DNA of 64,000 bases from Clostridiales bacterium. Its GTDB lineage: Bacteria; Bacillota; Clostridia; Oscillospirales; Oscillospiraceae. Location: positions 71,827-135,826 of the forward strand of contig CABIXV010000006.1 in assembly GCA_902362775.1 (NCBI GenBank), written 5' to 3'. The translations under genes and the position numbers were made by a program. Below, in pieces: positions 34,734 to 43,086 of this stretch; position 1 is the stretch's first letter; every line of letters starts with the position of its first letter. The notes beneath the pieces are model-generated. The model saw nothing but the letters and a program-made list of their open reading frames with translations, was not told where the DNA came from and searched no databases.

Positions 34734-36122
34734 TTACATCCGTTTTACGACAGCTCTGGCCGCCTGCACACCAGAGGCACCGGCCTGAGCTAGTCCTCTG
34801 GTAACACCGGCGCCATCACCCGCGGCAAAGAAGTTGGGCAGGGCGGTTTCCAACTCCTCGGTGAGCTGCAGGCGGGCGGAGTAGAACTTCACCTCTGCCC
34901 CGTAGAGCAGGGTGTCATAGTTGGCAGTACCGGGGGCGATCTTATCCAGCTGATAGATCATCTCAATGATGTTGTCCAACTGCCGCTTGGGCAATGTCAG
35001 GGACAGGTCTCCGGGGACGGCGGCGGTAAGGGTGGGCCGGACAAAGGACTTGCTCATCCGATGCTCATTGGTGCGCCGTCCACCCACCAGATCCCCGAAC
35101 CGCTGGACCAGTACGCCACCGGCCAGCATATTGGACAGGGAGGCCACGTGCTTGCCGTAGCGGTATGGTTCATTGAATGGCTTGGTAAAGCGGTTGCTGA
35201 CCAGCAGGGCAAAGTTGGTGTTCTCACTCCGGAGGGCCGGGTCAGCGTAGGAGTGGCCGTTCACCGTGTTAATGCCCTCCACGTTCTCCGCCACCACATG
35301 GCCGTAGGGGTTCATGCAGAAGGTGCGCACCTGGTCGCCGTACTGCTTGGTGCGGTAGACTAGCTTGGACTCGTACACCACGTCGGTGATGTGCTCAAAA
35401 ACGGTGGCGGGCAGCTCCACCCGCACGCCAATGTCTACCTGGTTGTTGAGCAGCTCCAGCCCCAGGTCCTTACACTGGTTGGAGAACCACTCAGCACCAG
35501 ATCGGCCCGGGGCGGCGATGAGATATTTGCAGGCCACCTCGCCCCCCTTGGCCAGAGTCAGGCGGTAGCCCCCCTCTGCCCGGGCGATGGCGGCCACCTC
35601 GGTATTAAAGGAGAACTCCAGCTTGTCCCGCAGTCCCTCGTAGATATTGGTGAGGATGCGCAGATTATTCTCTGTGCCCAGGTGCTTACACCGGGCCTGA
35701 AGCAGGTGGAGGTCAAAGGCCAGGGCCCGGCGGGCCAGAGCCTTGGCCTCTGGGGACTCGGTGGAAAATACCTGGTCAGTGGCCCCGTGACGGACGTTGA
35801 TGGAGTCCACATAGTCGATCAGCTCCATCACCTTGCCAGGCTCCATGAAGTCAGTGAGCCAGCCCCCAAACTGGGTGGTAAAGTTGAACTTCCCGTCGGA
35901 AAAGGCTCCGGCCCCGCCGAAGCCGCACATGGTGTGGCACACCGGGCAGTGGATGCACTCCTTCACCTTACCGGCCACGATGGGACAGCTCCGGTGGTAG
36001 ATATCGCTGCCCTGATCTATGGCCAGTACCTTTAGGCCGGGGGCTAGATGGGTCAGTTCGTAGGCGGCAAAGATGCCAGCCTCGCCGCAGCCCAGGATGA
36101 CAACGTCATAATTGGCGTTCAT
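34734..36122 (-). CDS. FAD-dependent oxidoreductase with cysteine-rich N-terminal segment, 462 aa
   Basis: N-terminal dinucleotide-binding motif V-V-I-L-G-C-G-E-A-G with the following acidic end (A-I-D-Q-G). A cysteine-rich stretch (C-I-H-C-P-V-C-H-T-M-C, about residues 56-66) could bind a metal or act in redox chemistry. The C-terminal F-F-A-A-G-D-G-A-G motif contacts FAD. The layout matches the HI0933/NAD(P)-FAD dehydrogenase proteins common in Clostridia. Substrate unknown. The start 36122 follows AAAGGAGAG. Monocistronic. Confidence 0.8.
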   Translation of the reverse strand: MNANYDVVILGCGEAGIFAAYELTHLAPGLKVLAIDQGSDIYHRSCPIVAGKVKECIHCPVCHTMCGFGGAGAFSDGKFNFTTQFGGWLTDFMEPGKVMELIDYVDSINVRHGATDQVFSTESPEAKALARRALAFDLHLLQARCKHLGTENNLRILTNIYEGLRDKLEFSFNTEVAAIARAEGGYRLTLAKGGEVACKYLIAAPGRSGAEWFSNQCKDLGLELLNNQVDIGVRVELPATVFEHITDVVYESKLVYRTKQYGDQVRTFCMNPYGHVVAENVEGINTVNGHSYADPALRSENTNFALLVSNRFTKPFNEPYRYGKHVASLSNMLAGGVLVQRFGDLVGGRRTNEHRMSKSFVRPTLTAAVPGDLSLTLPKRQLDNIIEMIYQLDKIAPGTANYDTLLYGAEVKFYSARLQLTEELETALPNFFAAGDGAGVTRGLAQAGASGVQAARAVVKRM

Positions 36123-36344
36123 GGGAACGTCTCTCCTTTATCCTTATCTTGAAAATCCATTTTTGTCAGGGATCTCCCCTCAGACACATACAGGAAATAG
36201 TATAGCATACTTTTTAAAAAAAAGAAAGAGATTTCCCATAGCGGCGGCCTGTTTCAGTACCTACATGGCTCTAACCGTCCCTTTTCACCAGAGAGAACTG
36301 TAAAAAATCGGCAGAAAAGCCGCGCCCATAAATATGAATAAATC

Positions 36345-36373
36345 TTGACAGGAAAGACAGATGCCTTTACAAT
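36345..36373 (+). promoter_or_regulatory. SigmaA promoter of rny
   Basis: TTGACA (36345-36350), exactly 17 bp, TACAAT (36368-36373): near-consensus. Confidence 0.8.
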
Positions 36374-36561
36374 AGAAACGGACAAAAATGAAAAACTTTG
36401 GGGATGTTTTTCAGTTGTCGCAGAGAGGCCAGCCATTCCAAGTCGGGCGCTCTTTGCGGCTGATTTTATGTACAAGTCCCGTGAGGGCTGGCGGCCTGGA
36501 CACGGGCGCTGGGGCGGTCCGCTCCAGCCTTATGAAATTTCATGGAGGTGTAAAAGACCAA
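36374..36561 (+). other. Long 5' leader of rny
   Basis: About 180 bases separate the promoter from the start codon. The distal part contains a GC-rich hairpin (CTGGGGCGG / CCGCTCCAG near 36509-36527). No convincing leader peptide; possibly post-transcriptional control of RNase Y. Confidence 0.4.
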
Positions 36562-38109
36562 ATGCTACCCTATATCATCGGAGCGATCATCGGTATCGTG
36601 ATCGGTCTGGCGGTAGGTATCCCTGTAGGCATTCAACGTCGGAAGAAGTCCGCCGAGCAGCAGATCGGCTCCGCCGAGGAGGAGGCTACCCGCATCGTTA
36701 ATGAGGCCTATAAAAGCGCCGAGAGCAAAAAGCGCGAGGCCATGGTGGAGGCCAAGGAGGAGATCCTGAAGGCCAAGAACGAGCATGAGCGTGAAGTCAA
36801 GGAGCGTCGGGCCGACCTGCAGCGCCAGGAGCACCGGCTCCAGCAGAAGGAAGAGAACCTAGACCGCAAAACCGAGAACATCGAGAAGAAGGAGGAGCAG
36901 CTCTCCTCCAAGCTGTCCAGGCTGGAGGCCACCCAGGCCGAGGCGGAACAGATCAAAAAGAGCCAGTTGGAGGTGCTGGAGCGCATCTCCGGCTACACCG
37001 CGGAGGAGGCCAAACACTACCTGCTCCAGCAGTTGGAGGAGGAAGTCACCCACGAGTCGGCCATGAAGATCAAGGAGATCGAGGCCCGGTTCAAGGACGA
37101 GGCGGACACCAAGGCGCGGGAGATCATCTCCCTGGCCATCCAGCGCTGTGCCGCGGACCATGTGGCCGAGGCCACAGTTTCTGTCGTTCCCCTGCCCAAC
37201 GACGAGATGAAGGGCCGTATCATCGGCCGCGAGGGCCGGAACATCCGCACCCTGGAGACCCTGACCGGGGTGGACTTAATCATCGACGACACGCCGGAGG
37301 CCATTACAGTCTCCTGCTTTGACCCCGTCCGCCGCGAGGTCGCCCGGCTTGCCCTGGAGAAGCTGATTCTGGACGGCCGCATTCATCCCGCCCGCATCGA
37401 GGAGATGGTGGAGAAGGCCAAGCGCGAGGTAGACGCCGTCATCAAGTCCGAGGGCGAGCGGGCCATCTTTGAGACCAACGTCCACGGCCTGCATCCGGAG
37501 TTGGTCAAGCTGCTGGGCCGGATGCGTTACCGCACCAGCTACGGTCAGAACGTGCTCAATCACTCCATCGAAGTATCCCATGTGGCTGGACTGCTGGCCG
37601 CTGAGATCGGCGCCAACGTGGCCGAGGCCAAGCGGGCCGGTCTGCTCCACGATTTGGGCAAGTCCATTGACCATGAGGTGGAGGGCTCCCACGTTCAGAT
37701 TGGCGTGGAGCTGGCCAAAAAATACCGGGAGAGCGAGGGTGTGATCCACGCCATCCAGGCCCATCACAACGACGTGGAGCCCCGGACCGTCGTCGCCTGT
37801 CTGGTCCAGGCGGCTGACGCCATTTCCGCCGCCCGCCCCGGGGCCCGGCGGGAGAATTTGGAAAACTATATCAAGCGGCTGGAGATGCTGGAGGAGATCA
37901 CCTCCTCCTTCAATGGGGTGGAGAAATCCTTTGCCATTCAGGCCGGCCGTGAGGTCCGTATCATGGTCAAGCCCGAGGTCATCAGTGAGGACCAGATGGT
38001 CCTGCTGGCCCGGGAGATCGCCAAGAAGATCGAGGACGAGCTGGAATATCCCGGCCAGATCAAGGTCAACCTGCTGCGGGAGACCAAGGCCATCGAGTAC
38101 GCCAAATAA
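36562..38109 (+). CDS. rny: Ribonuclease Y
   Basis: Membrane-anchored endoribonuclease initiating mRNA decay in Firmicutes. N-terminal transmembrane helix (3-22), long coiled coil (about 30-180), KH domain with the loop G-R-E-G (222-225), and an HD catalytic domain with L-L-H-D-L-G-K-S (His363, Asp364). 515 residues, normal for the family. I chose ATG 36562 after GGAGGTG (spacing about 11). It has its own promoter and a strong terminator. Confidence 0.97.
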   Translation: MLPYIIGAIIGIVIGLAVGIPVGIQRRKKSAEQQIGSAEEEATRIVNEAYKSAESKKREAMVEAKEEILKAKNEHEREVKERRADLQRQEHRLQQKEENLDRKTENIEKKEEQLSSKLSRLEATQAEAEQIKKSQLEVLERISGYTAEEAKHYLLQQLEEEVTHESAMKIKEIEARFKDEADTKAREIISLAIQRCAADHVAEATVSVVPLPNDEMKGRIIGREGRNIRTLETLTGVDLIIDDTPEAITVSCFDPVRREVARLALEKLILDGRIHPARIEEMVEKAKREVDAVIKSEGERAIFETNVHGLHPELVKLLGRMRYRTSYGQNVLNHSIEVSHVAGLLAAEIGANVAEAKRAGLLHDLGKSIDHEVEGSHVQIGVELAKKYRESEGVIHAIQAHHNDVEPRTVVACLVQAADAISAARPGARRENLENYIKRLEMLEEITSSFNGVEKSFAIQAGREVRIMVKPEVISEDQMVLLAREIAKKIEDELEYPGQIKVNLLRETKAIEYAK

Positions 38110-38116
38110 TACAGTC

Positions 38117-38156
38117 AAAAAGAGCGGGACGCCCCCCAGCGTCCCGCTCTTTTTTG
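38117..38156. terminator. Terminator between rny and the convergent MerR operon
   Basis: AAAAAGAGCGGGACGC pairs with GCGTCCCGCTCTTTTT around a CCCCCA loop; A-run on one side and T-run on the other make it usable from both strands. Confidence 0.9.
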
Positions 38157-38200
38157 TTGATATTCTCGGAAGAACCACCGCAAAAGGCGGCGATCCGTCT

Positions 38201-38785
38201 TCAGCGGTACTTCACCGCGGTACCGTAGGCGATGACCTCGGCCGCCCCCTGCATGACTGAGGATGAGCCGTAACGCACGTTGATGACCGCGTCCGCCCCC
38301 ATGGACTCCGCCTCGTCCACCATACGCTTGACAGCGATCTGACGGGCCTCGTTGAGCATCTCGGTGTAGCTGGTGATCTCACCGCCCACCAAAGTTTTCA
38401 TCCCGGCCATAAAATCCTTGCCAAAGTTCTTGGACTGGACGACAGTACCTTTAGCAATCCCCAGCACCTCAAGCTCCCTGCCCGGAATATAATCAATGTT
38501 TACCAATAGCATATGTCTTTCCTCCTTATACAAACTCACAAACTCCTTTGCTGTATCCAGCTCCTGAAACCGCTTCCGCAGTGTCCACAGCGCGGGCAGC
38601 AGCACAGCGGCACAGACCGCCGCCAGTACAGTAAACAGGATAAGCAGCCACCGTGGAATGTTCGGGATAGCGCTCAGGGCCGCAAATCCAATGACACAGG
38701 CCAGCTGGAGCAGACCAAAAAGGGCCATTCCCAAGACAGCCGATCTCTTTTCTCTCCGCAGCCACTCAATATTTCCGCGCTTCAT
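38201..38785 (-). CDS. Membrane protein with C-terminal YbjQ domain, 194 aa
   Basis: Two transmembrane helices (about 17-38 and 44-67) precede a YbjQ-type domain (about 90-193) with the family pattern V-L-G-I-A-K-G-T-V-V, L-N-E-A-R-Q-I-A and G-A-D-A-V-I-N-V-R-Y. YbjQ domains form pentamers and are sometimes called heavy-metal-binding, without a proven role. Last of four overlapping genes; its ATG lies inside the tail codons of the preceding gene (20-base overlap). Confidence 0.8.
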   Translation of the reverse strand: MKRGNIEWLRREKRSAVLGMALFGLLQLACVIGFAALSAIPNIPRWLLILFTVLAAVCAAVLLPALWTLRKRFQELDTAKEFVSLYKEERHMLLVNIDYIPGRELEVLGIAKGTVVQSKNFGKDFMAGMKTLVGGEITSYTEMLNEARQIAVKRMVDEAESMGADAVINVRYGSSSVMQGAAEVIAYGTAVKYR

Positions 38786-39029
38786 CCAGCTCCCCCCTCT
38801 CGATCTCCCGAATCCGCTGGATCAGTACGACGAAACTGAAGGGGATGGTAAGCAGATCTAGAATGGCCAGCAGAAGCAGCAGGCCGTGGAGTTCAGGCCA
38901 GGGGGTGTGCTCCCGTGTGAAAAGCAGCAGGGCCGCTCCAAGGATTCGGAATAGGCCGCTGAACAGCACGCTTTTAACGGCAGCCCGCTTCTGTTCCCTC
39001 TTGCGGATGTCAGTACCTTTTGGCTTCAT
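38766..39029 (-). CDS. Two-helix membrane protein of the MerR operon, 87 aa
   Basis: Basic N-terminus, helices at about 24-40 and 50-73, and the tail I-Q-R-I-R-E-I-E-R-G-E-L-D-E-A-R-K-Y, shared with the two upstream proteins. The start ATG 39029 lies within the tail codons of the upstream gene and uses its GAGGAGG as part of the ribosome site. Unknown function. Confidence 0.7.
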   Translation of the reverse strand: MKPKGTDIRKREQKRAAVKSVLFSGLFRILGAALLLFTREHTPWPELHGLLLLLAILDLLTIPFSFVVLIQRIREIERGELDEARKY

Positions 39030-39264
39030 CCTCCTCACCCCCTTGGATCTCTTTCCAGCGGCGGTACAAAGAGATGATCGCGCCTAGAGCCACCGCCAGA
39101 TACAGCAGGGCAAAAAACAGAACGACGCCGGTGGCAAAGGGCTCGGTATCCCCGCCGAAGTAGCCGGTCAATAGGGCGCCAGTGAGCAGGAACATCAGGA
39201 CCGCCACAGTGATCGTGACCAGTACAGCACCCAGGAAGCCTTTTCCCTTAGTAGTTTTTCGCAT
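39010..39264 (-). CDS. Two-helix membrane protein of the MerR operon, 84 aa
   Basis: Short basic start (M-R-K-T-T-K-G-K), helices at about 11-34 and 45-67, and a tail R-W-K-E-I-Q-G-G-E-E-D-E-A-K-R-Y like those of its neighbours. The ATG sits inside the last codons of the MerR gene (17-base overlap), preceded by GGGGGAGGAA from those codons. Unknown function; probably acts with the other membrane proteins of this operon. Confidence 0.7.
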   Translation of the reverse strand: MRKTTKGKGFLGAVLVTITVAVLMFLLTGALLTGYFGGDTEPFATGVVLFFALLYLAVALGAIISLYRRWKEIQGGEEDEAKRY

Positions 39265-39901
39265 CGTCTTCCTCCCCCCGCTGAATCTCCCGAATCCGCT
39301 GGATCAGTGCCAGCAGAACCCCCAGAATGACCACTGCCGGGAGGGCCACCAGCACCACGATCAGCGGAAGGGGCGGAGCTTCCGCAGCCTCCACTGTAAA
39401 CCCCCAAATCATCAGCGCGATGACACCAGCCATAAAGGCGGTCATTACCAGGGCCGCGATTACGGCCGCGGCATAGCGGATGGGCTTCACATCTCCGTAC
39501 TGCTTATCCTGGAAGGTGGAGCCCGCCTGCTCCATCTGCTCCATCTCCGCCAGCAAGGATCCGGCATCCAGCTCGGCCAGCCGCTCCTCCCGGTTCTTCA
39601 GGCAGCGGCACAGTTCCATAGACTGCTCCAGACTGCGCTGCTCCCGCTCCAAGGTGACCAGGTGCCGCCTCATCCCGTCCGCTACCGTGATCCTGCCCGC
39701 CTGCATCCGCCGGATCTCCTCCAACGGGACACCCAACTTGCGCAGCAGCTTGATCTGCCGCAGAGTATCCACTTCCTCCTGGCCGTAGTCCCGATAGCCG
39801 TTCTCACTGTTGCGCCTGGGAGAGAGCAGGCCCTGCTCCTCATAAAACCGGATGTTCTTTTTGGTGATGCCCACCAGGGCCTCCACCTCGTTGATCTTCA
39901 T
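39248..39901 (-). CDS. MerR-family regulator with C-terminal membrane domain, 217 aa
   Basis: The N-terminal MerR winged helix (I-T-K-K-N-I-R-F-Y-E-E-Q-G-L-L) is followed by a coiled-coil dimerisation helix (to about 115). Unusually, two transmembrane helices follow (about 144-165 and 178-198) and the shared tail I-R-E-I-Q-R-G-E-E-D-D-A-K-N-Y. No metal-binding cysteine pattern is seen. A membrane-bound regulator is inferred; the helices could sense envelope state. First gene of four; no clear spaced MerR-type promoter was identified by eye. Confidence 0.85.
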   Translation of the reverse strand: MKINEVEALVGITKKNIRFYEEQGLLSPRRNSENGYRDYGQEEVDTLRQIKLLRKLGVPLEEIRRMQAGRITVADGMRRHLVTLEREQRSLEQSMELCRCLKNREERLAELDAGSLLAEMEQMEQAGSTFQDKQYGDVKPIRYAAAVIAALVMTAFMAGVIALMIWGFTVEAAEAPPLPLIVVLVALPAVVILGVLLALIQRIREIQRGEEDDAKNY

Positions 39902-39951
39902 GGGCTACGCCCCTTTCTGGTCCTACTCTACACCTTCCACCTGGGGGAAGG

Positions 39952-40752
39952 TCAAGACTTTTTCCATTTTTCCTGTAAATAGACCCGTCGGGCCAGCAGG
40001 GCCAGGGCTGCCGCCCATGCTGCCAGCAGCGCCTCGGTAGCCGGAATAGGCAGGAAGGCCCCGGCTGCCACAGCGGTGACGTCCACCGCGGCGTGGAGCA
40101 GAATGGCAGCAGGGAACCAATACCAGCCGCTCTTCCTGGTAACGGCGGCGTACACCAGTACCGACAGGGCGATCTGTACCACCATCGCCGTGATCCGCTC
40201 GAAGGCCCCCCAGAGGTAGAGTGCGGCGGGGGTAACAGCAAGAGAGGTGATAGCCGCCATACCAGCTTCTGGAATGGGGCCTATCAGCTCCTCCACCGCT
40301 GGCAGGCCGCCCCGGTTGATGGTCAGGGACAGAATGACATTGTTGACCATAGTCATTCCCAAGAGGAGGAATGACTCCGCCCCTCCGTGGCCCGCCCCAT
40401 ACATCAGGGCGTCTCCGGGACCCTGAGTCCACCGCCGGCCCAGCCGGAAGGCCACCCAGCGGCCGCACTCCTCAAAGATACCGGCCATCAGCCCCCCGTA
40501 CAGAGCGTATAGCCAGATGCTGCTGTTCAGCGCCTGGCTCCAGACCCCGTAGTACAGCAGCCGGTGCCCCTGGGCCTCCAGCCCCATAGCGAACAGCGGG
40601 AACACCACACAGCCCAAGAGGAAGAATCTCGTGCGTCCCCCGGTCCTCCGCCGAAATAGCAGGGCCAGTCCCAGCGGGAGGGCGACCGAGAACAGCCCCA
40701 CCAGCCCCATGACCAGTATGGCCGAGGAGGCTACCGCTCCATTCATTTCCAT
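39952..40752 (-). CDS. YhfC-family intramembrane protease-like protein, 266 aa
   Basis: About seven transmembrane helices. Conserved polar motifs F-E-E-C-G-R-W (near residue 93) and G-A-G-H-G-G-A-E-S (about 118-126) resemble the glutamate/histidine metal ligands of YhfC and related CPBP-like membrane proteins. ATG 40752 follows AAAGGAG. The gene lies 51 bases upstream of the MerR gene in the same direction, so it may share a transcript with that operon. Substrate unknown. Confidence 0.75.
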   Translation of the reverse strand: MEMNGAVASSAILVMGLVGLFSVALPLGLALLFRRRTGGRTRFFLLGCVVFPLFAMGLEAQGHRLLYYGVWSQALNSSIWLYALYGGLMAGIFEECGRWVAFRLGRRWTQGPGDALMYGAGHGGAESFLLLGMTMVNNVILSLTINRGGLPAVEELIGPIPEAGMAAITSLAVTPAALYLWGAFERITAMVVQIALSVLVYAAVTRKSGWYWFPAAILLHAAVDVTAVAAGAFLPIPATEALLAAWAAALALLARRVYLQEKWKKS

Positions 40753-40861
40753 ATCGCTTCCACTCCTTTCTGGTCAGACCATACATGGTCCAGAAGGGGG
40801 AATGTCAAGACTATTTTATAAATAACTTTTCTTCCTGTTGGTGGAAGGTCTTCTTTTTCAA

Positions 40862-40891
40862 AAAGCGGCCCCGGTCTGGCGAGACCGGGGC
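40862..40891 (-). terminator. Terminator of darA
   Basis: GCGGCCCCGGTCT with its complement around a short loop; on the minus strand followed by TTTTTG, 19 bases after the stop codon. Confidence 0.85.
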
Positions 40892-40909
40892 CGCTGTCCG
40901 CAGGTGCGC

Positions 40910-41245
40910 TTACAGTTTTTTAAAATCTGATACGTCCAGCACGAAGACTGTGGCTCCCCCAGCCTCCACCTGGATGGTGCTATAATTATAGTTCCAAATG
41001 GGCGCCCCGCCTATGGGATAGGGTGCGGCCACATCGATCTGGGTCCGCTTCGCACAGTTCTCCCGCAGGATCCCCATGACTTCCTCCACCCTGCTGTCCT
41101 CGACCCCGATCATCAGTGTGGTATTGCCCTCCCGCAAAAAGCCTCCGCTACTAGCTAATTTTGTCACACCGATATTTTTTTCACTCAGAGCGCCGATGGC
41201 GGCATAGCTGTCCTTGTCCCGGATCACCGCAAAGATCATTTTCAT
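40910..41245 (-). CDS. darA: PII-like cyclic-di-AMP receptor protein, 111 aa
   Basis: Matches the DarA/PstA family (cyclic-di-AMP receptor): M-K-M-I-F-A-V-I-R-D-K-D start, the ligand loop L-A-S-S-G-G-F-L-R-E-G-N-T-T, and the end F-V-L-D-V. Trimeric cytosolic PII-like fold; the downstream target is unknown in all studied bacteria. ATG 41245 follows AGGAGGAGCAACC. Here it is monocistronic rather than next to tmk/holB. Confidence 0.92.
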   Translation of the reverse strand: MKMIFAVIRDKDSYAAIGALSEKNIGVTKLASSGGFLREGNTTLMIGVEDSRVEEVMGILRENCAKRTQIDVAAPYPIGGAPIWNYNYSTIQVEAGGATVFVLDVSDFKKL

Positions 41246-41353
41246 AGGTTGCTCCTCCTGTACTTCTGTTTTTTCGATGCTTTTAAGACTGATATCCCTA
41301 GTCGCTCATGTAGTATATAACGATATTATACACCATTTTGAATCAAAACTTTA

Positions 41354-42031
41354 TTAAGATTTCCTCCGGGATATTTGGCACACATTCAGGATATCCCCCT
41401 CTACCTGAAACTTTACCTCCAGACCTCCAAACTCCATGGTGTAGATCCGGTCCGGAACCTGTTGATAAGAGGGCCTGGGGTCCTGGGCCAGCACCCCAGT
41501 CAGCGCGGGCAGCAGTCCTTCTGGAATCAGAGCCTTCCACCGCTCCGGGATATCCACCGCCAGGGACGCCTCCTTGGGTTGGCTGGCAAAGCCCCCCACC
41601 GCCTCCGGCTTACAGTCGGAATAGGGCAGGTAGGGCTTGATATCATAGATTGGGGTCCCATCCATCAGGTCAGCCCCCCTGACACGGAGGACGGGCCCCC
41701 GTTCCGTGTGCGGATCTATTCCCGCCAGCCGGACACAGCTTAGGCCGATAGGGTTTGGACGAAAGGGGGACCGGGTGGCAAAAACTCCCAATCGGCGGTT
41801 TCCCCCCAGTCTGGGCGGCCGGACAGTGGGAGTCCAGCCTTTGTCCCTGACCTCGGAAAAGTCCCAGATAAGCCAGATATGGGAAAATCCTTCCAGCCCC
41901 CGCAGCGCATTGAGGTCCCGAAACTGGGGTTCGAACACGACGTCCGCCTCCAACTCCTCCACCAGACCGCTCTGCCGAGGGATACCAAATTTTGTGTGGA
42001 ACTGGCTCTCGATGTGGGCGATTACCGTCAT
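41354..42031 (-). CDS. trmO: tRNA (N6-threonylcarbamoyladenosine37-N6)-methyltransferase TrmO
   Basis: Family signatures: I-A-H-I-E-S-Q-F-H-T-K-F-G-I-P-R-Q at the start, R-P-N-P-I-G-L-S in the SAM-binding barrel and D-G-T-P-I-Y-D-I-K-P-Y. 225 residues, normal. It methylates t6A at position 37 of tRNAs using SAM. ATG 42031 lies after GGAGGAAAACGGAG; the frame extends upstream to 42337 but without a site or homology. Monocistronic between darA and mgtC. Confidence 0.93.
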   Translation of the reverse strand: MTVIAHIESQFHTKFGIPRQSGLVEELEADVVFEPQFRDLNALRGLEGFSHIWLIWDFSEVRDKGWTPTVRPPRLGGNRRLGVFATRSPFRPNPIGLSCVRLAGIDPHTERGPVLRVRGADLMDGTPIYDIKPYLPYSDCKPEAVGGFASQPKEASLAVDIPERWKALIPEGLLPALTGVLAQDPRPSYQQVPDRIYTMEFGGLEVKFQVEGDILNVCQISRRKS

Positions 42032-42334
42032 CGCTCCGTTTTCCTCCACTCCATATCCCCTCCTCCGCCGTCCATTGTCCCCTCTATTATACAACAGGTC
42101 AGCCCCGATTTCATCCCCTGAAGCAAATTTGTTTTTGCCCCTAAAAGCCCTCCCGCAAGAAGTTCCGTCGCCCGCAGGCGACGGAATAAAATTTGATCCC
42201 GTCATTTCCGGCGACATGCGCGTCGGAAATGACACTTCTCCCGCAGGGTGGGCCGACTTTTCCGCTGGGAGTGGAGGACCACCCTGTGTATGGCTTTTCT
42301 CGAAAAAGTGTCTTTGCCGCTTTTTCAACAGTTT

Positions 42335-42366
42335 CAAGCCCCCCTGGTCAAAGACCAGGGGGGCTT
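42335..42366. terminator. Hairpin terminator downstream of the MgtC gene
   Basis: AAGCCCCCCTGGTC and its complement around an AAA loop, directly after the mgtC stop (minus strand) and upstream of trmO. Confidence 0.7.
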
Positions 42367-42369
42367 CCT

Positions 42370-43065
42370 TCAGACAGAAAAGGAGCTAATCTGTTCATGC
42401 CGGTCCATCAGCCCCTGCAGCTCCTGGGCGCTGATGGGTTCCTTGACCCGGACGGTCAAGGTATAGGCCACATCTCCATCTCCCGTCTTGTTCACGGCGC
42501 AGTTGCAGATACTGCCTCCCCGTTCTTGTAGAAGGCGGAAGAGATAGTCCCGAAATTCCAGGGAGTCCCGGAATCGCACCTTGATCTCCTGCATGGTGTA
42601 GGCGTCGTTTCCAAAGTGGAATCGGTGCATCAAAAATTGTTCCAACACAATAAGCAGCGTACCTGTGATGCCGATGATATACATACCCGCCCCTAGTGCC
42701 AGCCCCACGGCAGACGTGGTCCACAAACCCGCAGCGGTGGTCAGGCCCTTGATGGAAACCCCGGTGCGGAAAATAACTCCGGCCCCCAAAAATCCCACAC
42801 CGCTGACTACCTGAGAGGCTATCCGCGACGCATCCGCCCCCTTCGTCCCGTAGAGATACACCCCGGCCTCCTGCACAAGATCCGCAAAACCATATTTGGA
42901 AACAATCATCATCAACGCCGCTCCGCAGGCGACCATACAGTGTGTGCGCACCCCGGCCTCCTTCAGCCTTTTGGACCGCTCAAAGCCAATTAAAATACCG
43001 CAGACGCTGGCCAACACGATACGGAGAAAAAACTCAGCTTCCAGTATGTAGGGGATCATGGACAT
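42370..43065 (-). CDS. MgtC/SapB-family membrane protein, 231 aa
   Basis: Four to five N-terminal helices with the MgtC core G-F-E-R and G-V-R-T-H-C-M-V-A-C-G-A, G-V-G-F-L-G-A-G-V-I and T-T-A-A-G-L-W-T-T-S-A, followed by a soluble C-terminal ACT-like domain (about 155-231). The family is linked to magnesium limitation and growth at low Mg2+, acting on ATP synthase or membrane potential in some species. It is encoded 21 bases downstream of lplA, perhaps in one transcript. Confidence 0.88.
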   Translation of the reverse strand: MSMIPYILEAEFFLRIVLASVCGILIGFERSKRLKEAGVRTHCMVACGAALMMIVSKYGFADLVQEAGVYLYGTKGADASRIASQVVSGVGFLGAGVIFRTGVSIKGLTTAAGLWTTSAVGLALGAGMYIIGITGTLLIVLEQFLMHRFHFGNDAYTMQEIKVRFRDSLEFRDYLFRLLQERGGSICNCAVNKTGDGDVAYTLTVRVKEPISAQELQGLMDRHEQISSFSV

Positions 43066-43086
43066 ATACTCCTCTCAAAAACCTCT

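Noticed and set aside
42031..42337. N-terminal extension of TrmO
   Set aside because: The frame is open upstream, but the extra residues have no family similarity and the start at 42031 has a ribosome site and matches the family's beginning.
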